Shown: positions 53,966 through 63,192 of the stretch, one piece after another
Layout of the letters: each line of letters opens with the position of its first letter
How positions within the stretch are numbered: the stretch's first letter is position 1
Origin: Salinisphaera sp. G21_0
GTDB taxonomy: Bacteria > Pseudomonadota > Gammaproteobacteria > Pseudomonadales > Endozoicomonadaceae
NCBI RefSeq assembly: GCF_017744115.1
Contig: NZ_JAGHQW010000014.1
Location: 44,952 to 108,951 of the forward strand
Length of the DNA stretch: 64,000 nucleotides
Reading direction: 5' to 3'
Made by a program: the position numbers and the translations under genes
The notes under the pieces: generated by a model
What the model saw: only the letters and a program-made list of their open reading frames with translations
Database searches by the model: none
Told to the model about the DNA's origin: nothing

Positions 53966-54562
53966 ATGTATAAATTGACCAAGCGCCAGACAGAGATCCT
54001 TGAACTGATCAAATCTCATATAGAAGAGACCGGTTTCCCCCCCACCCGTGCAGAAATCGCACAGACCTTCGGTTTCCGATCACCCAATGCAGCAGAAGAA
54101 CACCTCAGAGCCCTTGCCCGCAAGGGAGCTATCGAGATCACCCCCGGCACCTCAAGGGGTATCCGAATCCCCGGCACCGAATCTTCCGGCCTGCCTATTG
54201 TAGGACAGGTTGCTGCAGGAAGCCCCATTCTTGCCCAGGAACATATTGAGGACCACCTGTCCATCAACCCTGATTTCTTTTCCCCCAAAGCAGACTTCAT
54301 GCTTCGGGTAAAAGGAATGAGCATGAAGGATATCGGTATTCTTGACGGGGATCTTCTGGCGGTCCATAAAACATCAACGGCAGCCAATGGCCAGATTGTC
54401 GTTGCCAGAATTGACGACGAAGTAACGGTCAAACGTTTTGAACAGGTTAAAAACAGAATTTACCTGCACCCGGAAAACAAAGAATTCAAGACAATCGAAG
54501 TAGACCTCAGCGTTGATACCTTTGCTATCGAAGGACTGAGTGTGGGGGTTATCAGGAACTAG
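53966..54562 (+). CDS. lexA: SOS repressor LexA
   Basis: 198 residues. The winged-helix DNA-binding domain is at 1-70 ([31 protein letters not shown]). The cleavage site is Ala84-Gly85 in QVAAGSP, with catalytic Ser119 (GMSMKD) and Lys156 (TVKRFEQ), the same numbering as in E. coli. It represses DNA damage genes and is inactivated by RecA-stimulated self-cleavage. It is preceded by two LexA boxes and followed 60 bp later by sulA on the same strand with no separate box between, so lexA and sulA are probably one SOS-induced transcript. Confidence 0.96.
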   Translation: MYKLTKRQTEILELIKSHIEETGFPPTRAEIAQTFGFRSPNAAEEHLRALARKGAIEITPGTSRGIRIPGTESSGLPIVGQVAAGSPILAQEHIEDHLSINPDFFSPKADFMLRVKGMSMKDIGILDGDLLAVHKTSTAANGQIVVARIDDEVTVKRFEQVKNRIYLHPENKEFKTIEVDLSVDTFAIEGLSVGVIRN

Positions 54563-54585
54563 GAGGCTATTCTCGGACAGCCTCC
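54562..54585 (+). terminator. Hairpin between lexA and sulA
   Basis: GGAGGCT and AGCCTCC arms around a 10-base loop, starting at the lexA stop. No T run follows, so it may stabilise or attenuate the transcript and not end it. Confidence 0.35.
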
Positions 54586-54622
54586 CCGACCCTGAGAAAA
54601 TCTCTGATGTAGAGGACCTGAC

Positions 54623-55054
54623 ATGCAAGCATTAACACCATCATCCAGTCAGAACAGCAACGCTCCCTGCATTGACAGTGAACCTGTCAGCTTTATTGAT
54701 GAACTGATTCTCTCAGGCCCGCCCTGGCAATCAGGACGCTTTCTGAAGACTGTTCTGTATGAGTTGGCTAACGACCAGGATCAACGCTGGCTTACCCTGA
54801 TACTGTCCAGTGAACAGGCAAAAAGCACCATAAACTGGCTGAAGTCATCGGGAATCAGCAGACAGCGCCTTCAGGTTCTCAACCCATCTGCTGAGGCAGA
54901 CCCACTGAAACTCACTCGCAAGGCACTGGCCTCAGGCACCAGCCACACCGTGGTCAGCTGGATCGAGCAGATCGATAGCATCACACTCTCTGAACTCGAG
55001 ACCGCCGCTCGCTCAGGTCGATGTCAGGGACTGGCAATCAGGAACAGAGGATAA
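54623..55054 (+). CDS. sulA: SulA-like cell division inhibitor
   Basis: 143 residues. The region ISELILSGPPWQSG-like (IDELILSGPPWQSGRFLKTVLYELANDQDQRWLTLI) and the later LKSSGISRQRLQVLNP match the SulA family, which binds FtsZ and blocks division during the SOS response. A good ribosome-binding site (AGAGGA) precedes the ATG. Its position after lexA is the arrangement known from pseudomonads. The protein is somewhat shorter than E. coli SulA (169), as usual in this group. Confidence 0.85.
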   Translation: MQALTPSSSQNSNAPCIDSEPVSFIDELILSGPPWQSGRFLKTVLYELANDQDQRWLTLILSSEQAKSTINWLKSSGISRQRLQVLNPSAEADPLKLTRKALASGTSHTVVSWIEQIDSITLSELETAARSGRCQGLAIRNRG

Positions 55055-55074
55055 CTGGAGGGTTTGTATGACGG

Positions 55075-55317
55075 TTAATGAAGAACCCGGTTTTCAGGGA
55101 TGTATTCTCCAACGTCAGCTTCTGTTTTACGCCCGACCTCTTCTATGCAGGCATCCAGCATAGCCTTGGCTACCTCCACCTGATCTCCCTGGAGAAAGTC
55201 AAGCAACTCCCGGGAGAATGACATGGTAACCAGAGGCTCAGCGTTCTCCTCATCACTGCGACGCAAAACGATTTCGCCGGAAGGCAGTTCAACAATTTCA
55301 AGAAACGACGCTGACAT
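55075..55317 (-). CDS. Conserved small protein of unknown function (PA3009-like position)
   Basis: 80 residues from ATG 55317 (MSASFLEIVELPSGEIVLRR); a GTG four codons upstream is in frame. The beta-rich start and the helical segment LDFLQGDQVEVAKAMLDACIEEVG resemble a small conserved protein found between sulA and topA in pseudomonads. No motif reveals a function. It is convergent with sulA, with 20 bp between. Confidence 0.65.
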   Translation of the reverse strand: MSASFLEIVELPSGEIVLRRSDEENAEPLVTMSFSRELLDFLQGDQVEVAKAMLDACIEEVGRKTEADVGEYIPENRVLH

Positions 55318-55448
55318 AAATAGTGACACCGGGATTTTAGGGTTAGCGGTTAAGCATTGTGCATTAGCCAGCAGAGGCTTTCAAGATATCAGCCATCAAC
55401 AATAGCTGAATACGGCTGGCAATGAACAAACCTGAAAACATCAGAAAC

Positions 55449-55925
55449 CTACCATTCCAGGCTGAAGTTCCGGCTGTAAGTGACCAGCTCCTTCAGCGAC
55501 TCAAGCACAGCAAGAAAGCCTTCTGACTGATCAAACCGCACACTATTGGCATTAAACAGAGGAATTTCATTCAGTTCAACACTTTTGCGCTGTATAGGCA
55601 TGGCACAGTCCTGATGACTTTTTAATAACGCCGACAACCATGAATCATGTTGCTCAAGACGTTCAATGTACTGCAACTCAGTAGACACCTCTCCCTTATG
55701 ATGAACACTGTTCATTGCCTCATCAAGAGAGGGTAGTTGATTTACCGGCAAACGGTAATTCGTCATAATTTCCGCCAGTAACGAGCGGTAAGCCTGAACC
55801 ATTGCATTCAGACAGGCCTCACGAAATGCCGGCTTGGCAAGATCATCTGCATCTTCCCAGGCATCCAGCAATAAACGGGCGTGAAAGAGCATTTTATTGG
55901 TATATCCCTGCCAATTGTTTGTCAT
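55449..55925 (-). CDS. DUF6586-like helical protein (PA3010-like position)
   Basis: 158 residues from ATG 55925, chosen because GGAG lies 6 bp upstream. The sequence is mostly helical (YTNKMLFHARLLLDAWEDAD, FREACLNAMVQAYRSLLAEI) with no membrane segments. The position between sulA and topA matches a conserved hypothetical gene of pseudomonads. Function is unknown. Confidence 0.65.
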   Translation of the reverse strand: MTNNWQGYTNKMLFHARLLLDAWEDADDLAKPAFREACLNAMVQAYRSLLAEIMTNYRLPVNQLPSLDEAMNSVHHKGEVSTELQYIERLEQHDSWLSALLKSHQDCAMPIQRKSVELNEIPLFNANSVRFDQSEGFLAVLESLKELVTYSRNFSLEW

Positions 55926-56002
55926 AACCAACTCCATCAATCTTTCGGGAACAACTCGTGTTTTGTCGAGCTAAGGAGTTGTCGCTTAAAAACTTCCTCA
56001 TT

Positions 56003-56075
56003 TTGCCACGGAGGCACAGAGTCACAGAGGAAAAGATTTTTTTCTTTTCTCCGTGCCTCCGTGTCTCTGTGGCAA
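56003..56075. repeat. Hairpin repeat element, copy A
   Basis: A 73-bp imperfect palindrome: left arm TTGCCACGGAGGCACAGAG, centre GGAAAAGATTTTTTTCTTTTC, right arm TCTCTGTGGCAA. Similarity to copy B continues outside the palindrome (about 55965-56137), including AAATGTGGAAGTTATCTC. It lies between the DUF6586-like gene and topA. Confidence 0.75.
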
Positions 56076-56204
56076 GTTTTTTCTTTGCTGGATAATATCC
56101 GAAATGTGGAAGTTATCTCGGGACAGTTCCTAAAAGTTACTAACTGCCATAATACAACAGGGCATAATAGCCCTGTCTCATGAACCCGGGAGGCTGAAAT
56201 AAAT

Positions 56205-58847
56205 CTAACCGGACTGGCGCTTTTTAGTCTGCTTTTCATGCCAGCGACCATCATCAAATACTGCACTCCAACCCGTTGCCTTACCATCAAGCTCGGACAT
56301 AACATACTGCTGCTTGGTCTTGCGGCTGTATCGAATAATTGCCGGGTTGCCATCAGGGTCCTGACGGGGAGCATCCATCAGATAACCGTACTTGGGGTCA
56401 ATCATTGCCTGATGGGGCAATAGCTCCGCCACCAGGGGAGCACGGGTCTCTCTGTTCTTGGGAAATTGACTGGCCGCAAGGAACAATCCGGACGCGCCAT
56501 CCCTGAGCACATAATGATCATCAACTTTGACGCACTTTAACTCAGGCATGGGCACTGGCTCCATTTTGGGTGGAGCAGGCTCACCACTTTTCAGCAACTT
56601 TCTGGTGTTCTTGCATTCACTGTTAGTACAACCAAAATACTTGCCGAAGCGCCCGGTTTTCAACTGCATTTCACTGCCGCACTTATCGCAGTCAAGTACG
56701 GGGCCATCATAACCTTTTAATTTGTAACTCCCCTTCTCCACCTCAAAGCCGGAACAATCAGGGTTATTGCCACAGACGTGTAACTTTCTTTGCTCATCAA
56801 TCAGATAGCTTTCCATCGCGGTAGAGCACTTGGGACAACGACGCATGGCACGCAGGGCGTTAACCTCGGCGTATTCATCATCGGCTTCTTCCACCTCCTC
56901 ACCGGGAACCAGGTTAATCGTCGTTTTACAGCGTTCCTTCGGTGACAGTGAATAACCGGAACAACCGAGAAACACCCCGGTCGATGCAGTGCGAATCATC
57001 ATGGGTCGATGGCAGGTAGGACACTCAATATCGGTCAGGGAGGGTTCATTTGCGCGCATCCCTCCGTCACTCTGTTCAGCCTGGGTTAACTGAAGGGTAA
57101 AGTCGGCATAAAAATCATCAAGAACCTGCTTCCAGTTTTTTTCACCTTCAGCAATATCATCGAGCTTCTCTTCCATTCGTGCCGTGAAGTGAAAGTCCAT
57201 GAGCTCATTAAACGACTCATTCAGACGATCAGTCACAATATCGCCCATTTTTTCCGCATAAAAGCGGCGATTCTTCACTGAAACATAACCACGGTCCTGA
57301 ATGGTGGAAATAATCGACGCATAGGTTGATGGCCGACCAATACCCTGTTTCTCCAATTCCTTGACCAGTGCCGCTTCGCTGAAACGGGCCGGTGGGCGGG
57401 TGAACAGCTGTTTAGGGTCCAGTTTTTCCAGGGTCAGCTCTACCCCTTTTTGCAGATCAGGCAGAATCACATCTTCACCTTTTCTGGCCAGAGGCTTTTG
57501 CACCCGGGTATAGCCATCAAACTTCAATGTCCGTCCCCTGGCTTTGAGTTGATAGCCGTTAACGTCAACGACCAGAGACGTACTGAGATACTCGGCAGGC
57601 GTCATCTGACAGGCAACGAACTGACGCCAGATCAAATCGTACAGACGCTCCGCATCACGTTCCATGCCAGACAGATCATCAGGCTTTAACGTAACACTGG
57701 ATGGCCGAATCGCTTCGTGAGCTTCCTGGGCGCCTTGCTTGCTGCTGTACAGATTTGGCTGCTCCGGACAGTATTGATCACCATACTGTTTGGCAATAAA
57801 TGACCGGGCACTGGCAACCGCATCCTGGCTCAGATTGGTGGAGTCGGTTCGCATGTAGGTGATGTAACCCGCCTCATACAGGCGCTGCGCCAACATCATG
57901 GTTTTCTTGACACTGAAACCCAGGCGCGTGCTGGCCGACTGCTGCAGTGTTGATGTGATAAAAGGTGCCGAAGGCTTGCTCTGGGTTGGCTTATCTTCAC
58001 GACTGGTCAGGGCGTATTGACCCTGCTGTAACTGAGCCAGGGCTTTATCTGCTTCCGCCTTGCCTGTCGGCCTGAAATTTACCCCGTTCTCTTTAACCAC
58101 CTGAAAACGGACGGCATCACTCCCGGCAGCCAGGAGATCAGCATAGACTTCCCAGTATTCTTCAGGAATAAAACTGCGAATTTCCCGCTCACGCTCAACC
58201 ACCAGCTTGACAGCAACGGATTGCACCCGCCCTGCAGAGAGCCCACGGGCAATTTTTGCCCAAAGCAGCGGGGAAACCATATAACCAACCACCCGATCCA
58301 GAAACCGGCGGGCCTGTTGAGCGTCAACCCGATCCTGATTTAACTGCCCGGGGGATTCGAACGCAGACTGGATGGCTTTTTTGGTAATTTCGTTAAAGAC
58401 AACACGGCGATATCGATCCGGGCTGCCGCCGATGGCCTGCTGCAAATGCCAGGCAATGGCTTCTCCCTCACGGTCCAAATCCGTTGCCAGATAAATGGTG
58501 TCAGCGTTTTCTGCCAGACGGGCAAGTTCGTCAACGACTTTTTCCTTGCCCGGCAAAATCTGGTAATGCGCTTCCCAGCCATTATCGGGGTTGATCCCCA
58601 TACGATCGATCAGCTGCTCACGGGCCTTGATTTTCTTGCGGCGCTCACGCTCCTCAGGAGAGAGCTTTTTAGTCTCGGCAGCTGCCCTGGCCCTGGCCTT
58701 GGCATCCACGGTTTTCTTCGGCCCACCCGCTGTTGGCAAATCCCGAATGTGACCCACACTGGATTTGACAACAAAGTTTTTGCCCAAATATTTGTTGATC
58801 GTTTTCGCCTTGGCAGGCGACTCCACAATAACTAGCGATTTACCCAT
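56205..58847 (-). CDS. topA: DNA topoisomerase I
   Basis: 880 residues. The N-terminal TOPRIM domain ([22 protein letters not shown], later [11 protein letters not shown] with the acidic metal-binding residues) is followed by the catalytic region with [10 protein letters not shown], whose Tyr makes the covalent DNA link. C-terminal Cys-rich zinc ribbons follow ([16 protein letters not shown] with [15 protein letters not shown] with CTNSEC). It relaxes negative supercoils. An insertion rich in Lys/Arg ([19 protein letters not shown]) near residues 55-75 is usual in the Pseudomonas type. Confidence 0.96.
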   Translation of the reverse strand: MGKSLVIVESPAKAKTINKYLGKNFVVKSSVGHIRDLPTAGGPKKTVDAKARARAAAETKKLSPEERERRKKIKAREQLIDRMGINPDNGWEAHYQILPGKEKVVDELARLAENADTIYLATDLDREGEAIAWHLQQAIGGSPDRYRRVVFNEITKKAIQSAFESPGQLNQDRVDAQQARRFLDRVVGYMVSPLLWAKIARGLSAGRVQSVAVKLVVEREREIRSFIPEEYWEVYADLLAAGSDAVRFQVVKENGVNFRPTGKAEADKALAQLQQGQYALTSREDKPTQSKPSAPFITSTLQQSASTRLGFSVKKTMMLAQRLYEAGYITYMRTDSTNLSQDAVASARSFIAKQYGDQYCPEQPNLYSSKQGAQEAHEAIRPSSVTLKPDDLSGMERDAERLYDLIWRQFVACQMTPAEYLSTSLVVDVNGYQLKARGRTLKFDGYTRVQKPLARKGEDVILPDLQKGVELTLEKLDPKQLFTRPPARFSEAALVKELEKQGIGRPSTYASIISTIQDRGYVSVKNRRFYAEKMGDIVTDRLNESFNELMDFHFTARMEEKLDDIAEGEKNWKQVLDDFYADFTLQLTQAEQSDGGMRANEPSLTDIECPTCHRPMMIRTASTGVFLGCSGYSLSPKERCKTTINLVPGEEVEEADDEYAEVNALRAMRRCPKCSTAMESYLIDEQRKLHVCGNNPDCSGFEVEKGSYKLKGYDGPVLDCDKCGSEMQLKTGRFGKYFGCTNSECKNTRKLLKSGEPAPPKMEPVPMPELKCVKVDDHYVLRDGASGLFLAASQFPKNRETRAPLVAELLPHQAMIDPKYGYLMDAPRQDPDGNPAIIRYSRKTKQQYVMSELDGKATGWSAVFDDGRWHEKQTKKRQSG

Positions 58848-59496
58848 GCTGCCTTACACGTCCTGTCATCTGTTCCAATGTTCTGGCTGGTCAGATCTGT
58901 GAGCAGATAAATCGCCCATCATACTCAATAATCAGACCTGCTGAAATAGAGCCTACTCTCCAGAACAAGAAAAGCCGGGATAGAAATTGCTTCAATATAT
59001 AAGGCGAAGTCAATAATCGGTCAAGGAAAACCATCAACCTCGTTCCCGTAAAGGAGTGGGTTATTTTCCTGTATGATCCGGTACAGAGCCTTATTTCCAG
59101 CACTTTAAAGCCACTATCCGACTTGAATATTCTGGCCACATTTCCGTCGGGCAAATCAGCATTCAAACACCTGTAACAAAATCAGGCTGCCTGACTTACC
59201 CATCTCTCTTGTCTGCAAACCAGCTATGCGAACCTGCATATTTACATGGTAATCAGTAACGGCTGAAACCCTTAAACGCTTAACACGGTTTTACCTGATA
59301 ACTCAACCATAACTATCCAAAAGCCTACTTTCCGTTTGAAAATCATCCGGACAAAGCAGGCCTGCCCCAGTCATTTTCAATTGGTCATACAATCAGTTAT
59401 GCAAATATAACCCGCTGAGACAAAAAAGCCCGGAAAAATCGGGTTGCCGGGGTAGGAAGTGATTTGTTGCTACAACAGCTTGAGTTATCGCATTTG
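58848..59496. other. Intergenic region without a convincing gene
   Basis: A minus-strand frame at 59166-58891 (91 residues, MNADLPDGNVARIFKSDSG) has no ribosome-binding site or recognisable family and is doubtful. The right end (59412-59496) resembles the 3' flank of the gene at the window end and includes a terminator-like hairpin listed separately. Nothing else was recognised. Confidence 0.4.
59422..59445 (-). terminator. Intrinsic terminator displaced from its gene
   Basis: On the minus strand CCCG and CGGG arms around ATTTTTC are followed by TTTTTTG. The equivalent hairpin of the paralogous gene lies 75 bp after its stop (63095-63118). Here it is about 430 bp away because of the 344-bp insertion at 59522-59865. 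Confidence 0.55.
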
Positions 59497-59890
59497 TCCT
59501 GGCTGCATTAATAATCAGGCTAAGTAGTTGGCCAAATGGAATCGTATATTTCTGGCTAAGTGGGCAGTTACTATGCAAGGCACAACGAAGGGAGCATAGC
59601 CTTAGGATTTGTCGCGAAATAACTTCCTCTTTTTGCCACGGAGACACGGAGTCACAGAGGAAAAGATTTTTTCTTTTCTCCGTGCCTCCGTGTCTCCGTG
59701 GCAAGGTTTTTCTCTTTACCGGGCAACATTGGAAATGTGGAAATTATTTCAGGACAATTCCTTAGCCATGTGACCGGAGTTGTAACGCCGCACGACTGCA
59801 TGGATGCAGGAGCTAGAGTAACGCAGGAGCAGTTGCCGTGTAGGGCAGTCTATTCTCGGTCAGCCTCCTGGCTGCATTAATAATCAGGCT
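59497..59890. mobile_element. 344-bp inserted element with 25-bp direct repeats
   Basis: TCCTGGCTGCATTAATAATC plus AGGCT occurs at 59497-59521 and again at 59866-59890, flanking 344 bp. The element contains hairpin copy B and has no coding capacity, so it behaves like a small non-autonomous element. The duplicated 25 bp include the stop codon of the adjacent gene. Confidence 0.6.
59633..59704. repeat. Hairpin repeat element, copy B
   Basis: Left arm TTGCCACGGAGACACGGAG and right arm CCGTGTCTCCGTGGCAA around GGAAAAGATTTTTTCTTTTC. It is nearly identical to copy A, with shared flanks from about 59610 to 59765. Confidence 0.75.
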
Positions 59891-62693
59891 CTACAGCCGT
59901 TCTCATTCTGCGGGGATTGCAAGTATCTATATCCTCATACACGTTTCCATATAAGCTTTCATGCTGGGGAATCACCTGCTCCCCGAGTTTCTCAGGGAAC
60001 GGCTTCCCTGCCAATATGGGTGTTGCCGGTAGTGCCCGTTGTTTCAGTCTGGGCGGCTTTGGCGACTGTATGCTGGAGCGTTGTTCTCCGACAGGCTCCT
60101 CCCTTGCCTCTTTCCTGTAGGTTTTTATCGTCGGTTGAGCCCCCAACTCCTCTGCCTGCCCCGCAGTATCGACTGTCACCAACTCCAGCAGGCCATCATC
60201 ATCAGCAGCGGCGGGAGATGAACTGCGCTGACAATGACGATAGATGCACACCCCTGCCGCCACTAAGGCCGAAGCCCCCAGGGCGATACCGGCTATTGCG
60301 CCGGTACTCAGGGTTGCCGCCAGCGGTGCCGCACTGGTGGGCAGAGCCATGGTGGTCCCCGGCAGGCCGGAAACGTTTATGGTGGTGTTCGATGCCGTCG
60401 CTACCGGTGCTGGCGTCAGTGCCGTGGTGGTCGCCGGCAGATCGGAACAGTTCATGGTGGTGTTCGATGCCGTCGCTACCGGTGCTGGCGTGGCTGGTAC
60501 TACTGTTGGTGGCGTTGGGCGGGTAGTTGGAATGTGTGTAGAAGTTGTGGTTGGGTTAGTTTTCGGTTCAGGACAATACTCAATAAAGGCACCGGAGACA
60601 GTGTCACTTGATAATGCCGAAGAATAACAGTGTGTGGGCTGGCAATTCGGCTTCACAAAGGAGGGCTCAATATCTTCACAGAAATTATCCAGCTGCCAAG
60701 GGCAATCCTTGGCCCATCTGGCTCTTTTGTTTTCTGGCTGTTTGTGGTTAACGGTGACATAACAGAAAGTGGGGTTAGACCCTGCTCCGATATTATTAAG
60801 TGGTCTTTTACCTTCGACGGTGCTGTATACCGCCATAGTGTTGAAAACATGGCTACTGCCAAGTCCGACCCCGAAACCGGCAAAACCAGAAGCACTGGAT
60901 TTAACCGTGCTGTTGAATGACTTGGTGTTAGCAACGGTTGAATAATGGGTTTTATGAGAAGCAACCCTCCCCGCCCCGATACCGCTAAAACCGGAACCAC
61001 CGGAGGTTTCCACTGTGCAGTTTATCGCTATGGTGTTGTCAGCAGCCCCCATCCCCGCTCCAATACCGGCTGTTGAAAGGCCGGGACCGGAGTTTTTCAC
61101 CTCACAGTTCATTGCTGTGGTGTCTTTAGCGTATCCTTTACCCACCCCAATGCCGATATTCCCATTGGTACCGTTGTTTTCCACCTTGCATTCTATTGCC
61201 AGAGTATTGGTAGCTTCACCATCCCCCACCCCGATACCGGCATTATTTTCATTACCGGTGGTTGTTATACCGCAGTTCATTGCTTTGGTGTCGGTAGCTT
61301 TACCAAACCCCACCCCGATACCGGCATTACCGGAAGAACCGGAGTTTTTCACATTGCATTTGACTGCAGTGGTCCGATCGACTTTTTCCTTAACATCAAC
61401 ACGCCCCGCCCCGATACCGGCATTACCTCCGGACGTTTCCACCTTGCAGTCCGTTGCCGTGGTTTCGAAAACGTCTCCCTTTTTAACACGCCCCGCCCCG
61501 ATACCGGCATCACTGGAGCTAGTAGTCACATTGCAGTTTTTTGCAATCGTGTTTCTAATCGTGTTTTTAACCTCTCCATCTTTTTTATACACATATCCCG
61601 CGCCAATACCGGCATACGCAGATGAACCGGAAGTTGTCACGTTGCAGTTTTCTGCGGTTGTGCCTATAACCTTTCCTCCATCTACTTCGCCCACGGCAAT
61701 ACCTGCGCTTGCCTGATCACCGCTGGTAGTAAGGACAGAACTTTTAACCTTAATGTTTCTGATCTCGGCTTTGCCTGACATTTTACAAGCGGCCACCCCG
61801 GTCGAAGCTGTCTCATATTTTGTCGATATATATGCATCTTTAAAGTTCAGGCGACGAACTTTACCCTCCAGATTTTGCACAAGGCAGCGTTTCAGACCAG
61901 AAATTTCATATTTATCACCATTGTAATCACCGGTAAATGAACCTGTTTTACCGCCGATGGAGCGGAACGAGCCGGTAACATGAATATCCGCAGTCTGCCG
62001 GTAAGTACCATTCAGTGGGTGGGCCCGATCACGACCAATCTTGTTCAGGGTGTCGGCATCCGGTACATCAATCGGCTCTTCTGTTTTACTGCTGGACGGG
62101 GATGCAGCCGCCGCTGCGGTCAGGCTGGACAGGGTACCCAGTGCCACGGCGGTTTTCGTTAACTGGACAGTGCCGATGGAGGCGTTGGCTGGAGGACTGG
62201 TTCGTTGTCGTGTTTGCTGCGGTTTCCTTTTTTTCCTGCCTTTGTCGTTTGTTGGGGAGCTGTCCACCGAAATGTCTGCCTGACTTTCCGTTGGAGGAGA
62301 ACCTTTAGTCGCCCCAAAAGCGCCCAAAAGATCTCTGAAACGGGTCGCTGCGGAAAAGGTGACAATGCCCTCCAGCATCGTGCGGATCTCCGCTGGCAGC
62401 ACTGTATGAGGCGACACCAGCCGGGCCGCCAGCTCAACCCCCTGGAAAAAGCTGCTGTCCTGCCCATCGGGGCTGCCAAAAGTGAAGGCCGGACCTTCAT
62501 CCGATTGTGCCGACGGCTCCGTCCCGGGAGGAATATAACCGGGATGAAGCGACCGCAAAAACAGGATCGGACCGCCCCAGACGACGACCTTTAAAAACCC
62601 GGCAAATAGCCCGTCATTTTCCGTTGGCTGATCGGGTACGGAGCCAGAAGCCATGGGTGCGCCTGTGGAGTGAACAGCAGGTTGGGATATCAT
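59877..62693 (-). CDS. Large repeat-rich single-span membrane protein, putative host-interaction factor
   Basis: 938 residues from ATG 62693, which follows GAGGTAATCACT; an in-frame TTG at 62729 is less likely. Residues ~1-230 are low-complexity with a Lys/Arg patch (KGRKKRKPQQTRQR). About 235-690 is built of imperfect Gly/Ala-rich units (AGIGAG, then T-A-NC-V-TSG), likely a beta-solenoid related in style to GLUG-type repeats. A Thr/Pro-rich stalk and two 27-28-residue repeats follow. A hydrophobic helix lies at about 792-817 (GAIAGIALGASALVAAGVCIY), then RHCQR and a 120-residue tail with PPRLKQRALPATP and Y915/Y919 in SLYGNVYEDID. No N-terminal Sec signal is apparent. The function is unknown. 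Confidence 0.7.
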   Translation of the reverse strand: MISQPAVHSTGAPMASGSVPDQPTENDGLFAGFLKVVVWGGPILFLRSLHPGYIPPGTEPSAQSDEGPAFTFGSPDGQDSSFFQGVELAARLVSPHTVLPAEIRTMLEGIVTFSAATRFRDLLGAFGATKGSPPTESQADISVDSSPTNDKGRKKRKPQQTRQRTSPPANASIGTVQLTKTAVALGTLSSLTAAAAASPSSSKTEEPIDVPDADTLNKIGRDRAHPLNGTYRQTADIHVTGSFRSIGGKTGSFTGDYNGDKYEISGLKRCLVQNLEGKVRRLNFKDAYISTKYETASTGVAACKMSGKAEIRNIKVKSSVLTTSGDQASAGIAVGEVDGGKVIGTTAENCNVTTSGSSAYAGIGAGYVYKKDGEVKNTIRNTIAKNCNVTTSSSDAGIGAGRVKKGDVFETTATDCKVETSGGNAGIGAGRVDVKEKVDRTTAVKCNVKNSGSSGNAGIGVGFGKATDTKAMNCGITTTGNENNAGIGVGDGEATNTLAIECKVENNGTNGNIGIGVGKGYAKDTTAMNCEVKNSGPGLSTAGIGAGMGAADNTIAINCTVETSGGSGFSGIGAGRVASHKTHYSTVANTKSFNSTVKSSASGFAGFGVGLGSSHVFNTMAVYSTVEGKRPLNNIGAGSNPTFCYVTVNHKQPENKRARWAKDCPWQLDNFCEDIEPSFVKPNCQPTHCYSSALSSDTVSGAFIEYCPEPKTNPTTTSTHIPTTRPTPPTVVPATPAPVATASNTTMNCSDLPATTTALTPAPVATASNTTINVSGLPGTTMALPTSAAPLAATLSTGAIAGIALGASALVAAGVCIYRHCQRSSSPAAADDDGLLELVTVDTAGQAEELGAQPTIKTYRKEAREEPVGEQRSSIQSPKPPRLKQRALPATPILAGKPFPEKLGEQVIPQHESLYGNVYEDIDTCNPRRMRTAVEPDY

Positions 62694-63094
62694 AGTGATT
62701 ACCTCGCAAAACGAGGCAAGGATAGACAAGACTCAGGCGGTGAAAGGAACCGTTTGAATTATGCGCAATGAACAATGCGCAAAAATCTTATAAAACAGGA
62801 AAAACCCGGGAGATAATCCTGAACTGTGTAATGAATCAGTTGGCGGGCTTCCTGGTGTACACCAACGAGTATTGGATTTACAGTAATTGTTCTCTGATAT
62901 CCATGACACAATCAGCCCGCTAATATCCATACTCCCCCTCGTTCCCATGCTCCGGGAATGCATACCGGAGCCTGCAGGATGTGGAACAAACTGTTTCTCC
63001 CCGGAATTATGAAAGTTTAATGGGGGTTCTGATTTGTGGAGAGATTCGGTATGCATTCCCACGGGTCACCGTGGGAACGAGTCCACCCGCTGAC
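62694..63094. other. Intergenic region carrying a palindromic repeat
   Basis: No gene is supported. The left part is the promoter/leader side of the 938-residue protein gene. The inverted repeat at 62936-63081 fills most of the remainder, and the homologous 3' flank of the next gene begins near 63087. Confidence 0.5.
62936..63081. repeat. Inverted palindromic repeat pair (REP-like)
   Basis: CTCGTTCCCATGCTCCGGGA with ATGCATACCGGA at the left and GGTATGCATTCCCACGGG with TCACCGTGGGAACGAG at the right are inverted relative to each other. Each end itself forms a hairpin. The GTTCCCACG-type sequence is common among bacterial dispersed palindromes. Confidence 0.55.
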
Positions 63095-63118
63095 AAAAAA
63101 GCCCGGAAAAAACGGGCT
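63095..63118 (-). terminator. Intrinsic terminator of the window-end gene
   Basis: On the minus strand AGCCCG and CGGGCT arms around TTTTTTC are followed by TTTTTTG. It lies 75 bp after the stop of the gene at 63193. Confidence 0.7.
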
Positions 63119-63192
63119 GCTGGAATAGAAAGTGATTTGTTGCTACAAACACTTGTGTTAACGCACTTGTCCTGACTGCATTACTCATCAGG

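Noticed and set aside
58891..59166. Minus-strand 91-residue hypothetical gene upstream of topA
   Set aside because: No ribosome-binding site, no recognisable family, and biased composition; kept only as a comment on the intergenic region.
61015..61716. Plus-strand 233-residue Pro/Ile-rich frame opposite the 938-residue protein
   Set aside because: It is antisense to the Gly/Ala repeat region. Its Pro/Ile/Pro pattern is the complement of that repeat, and it has no start signal.
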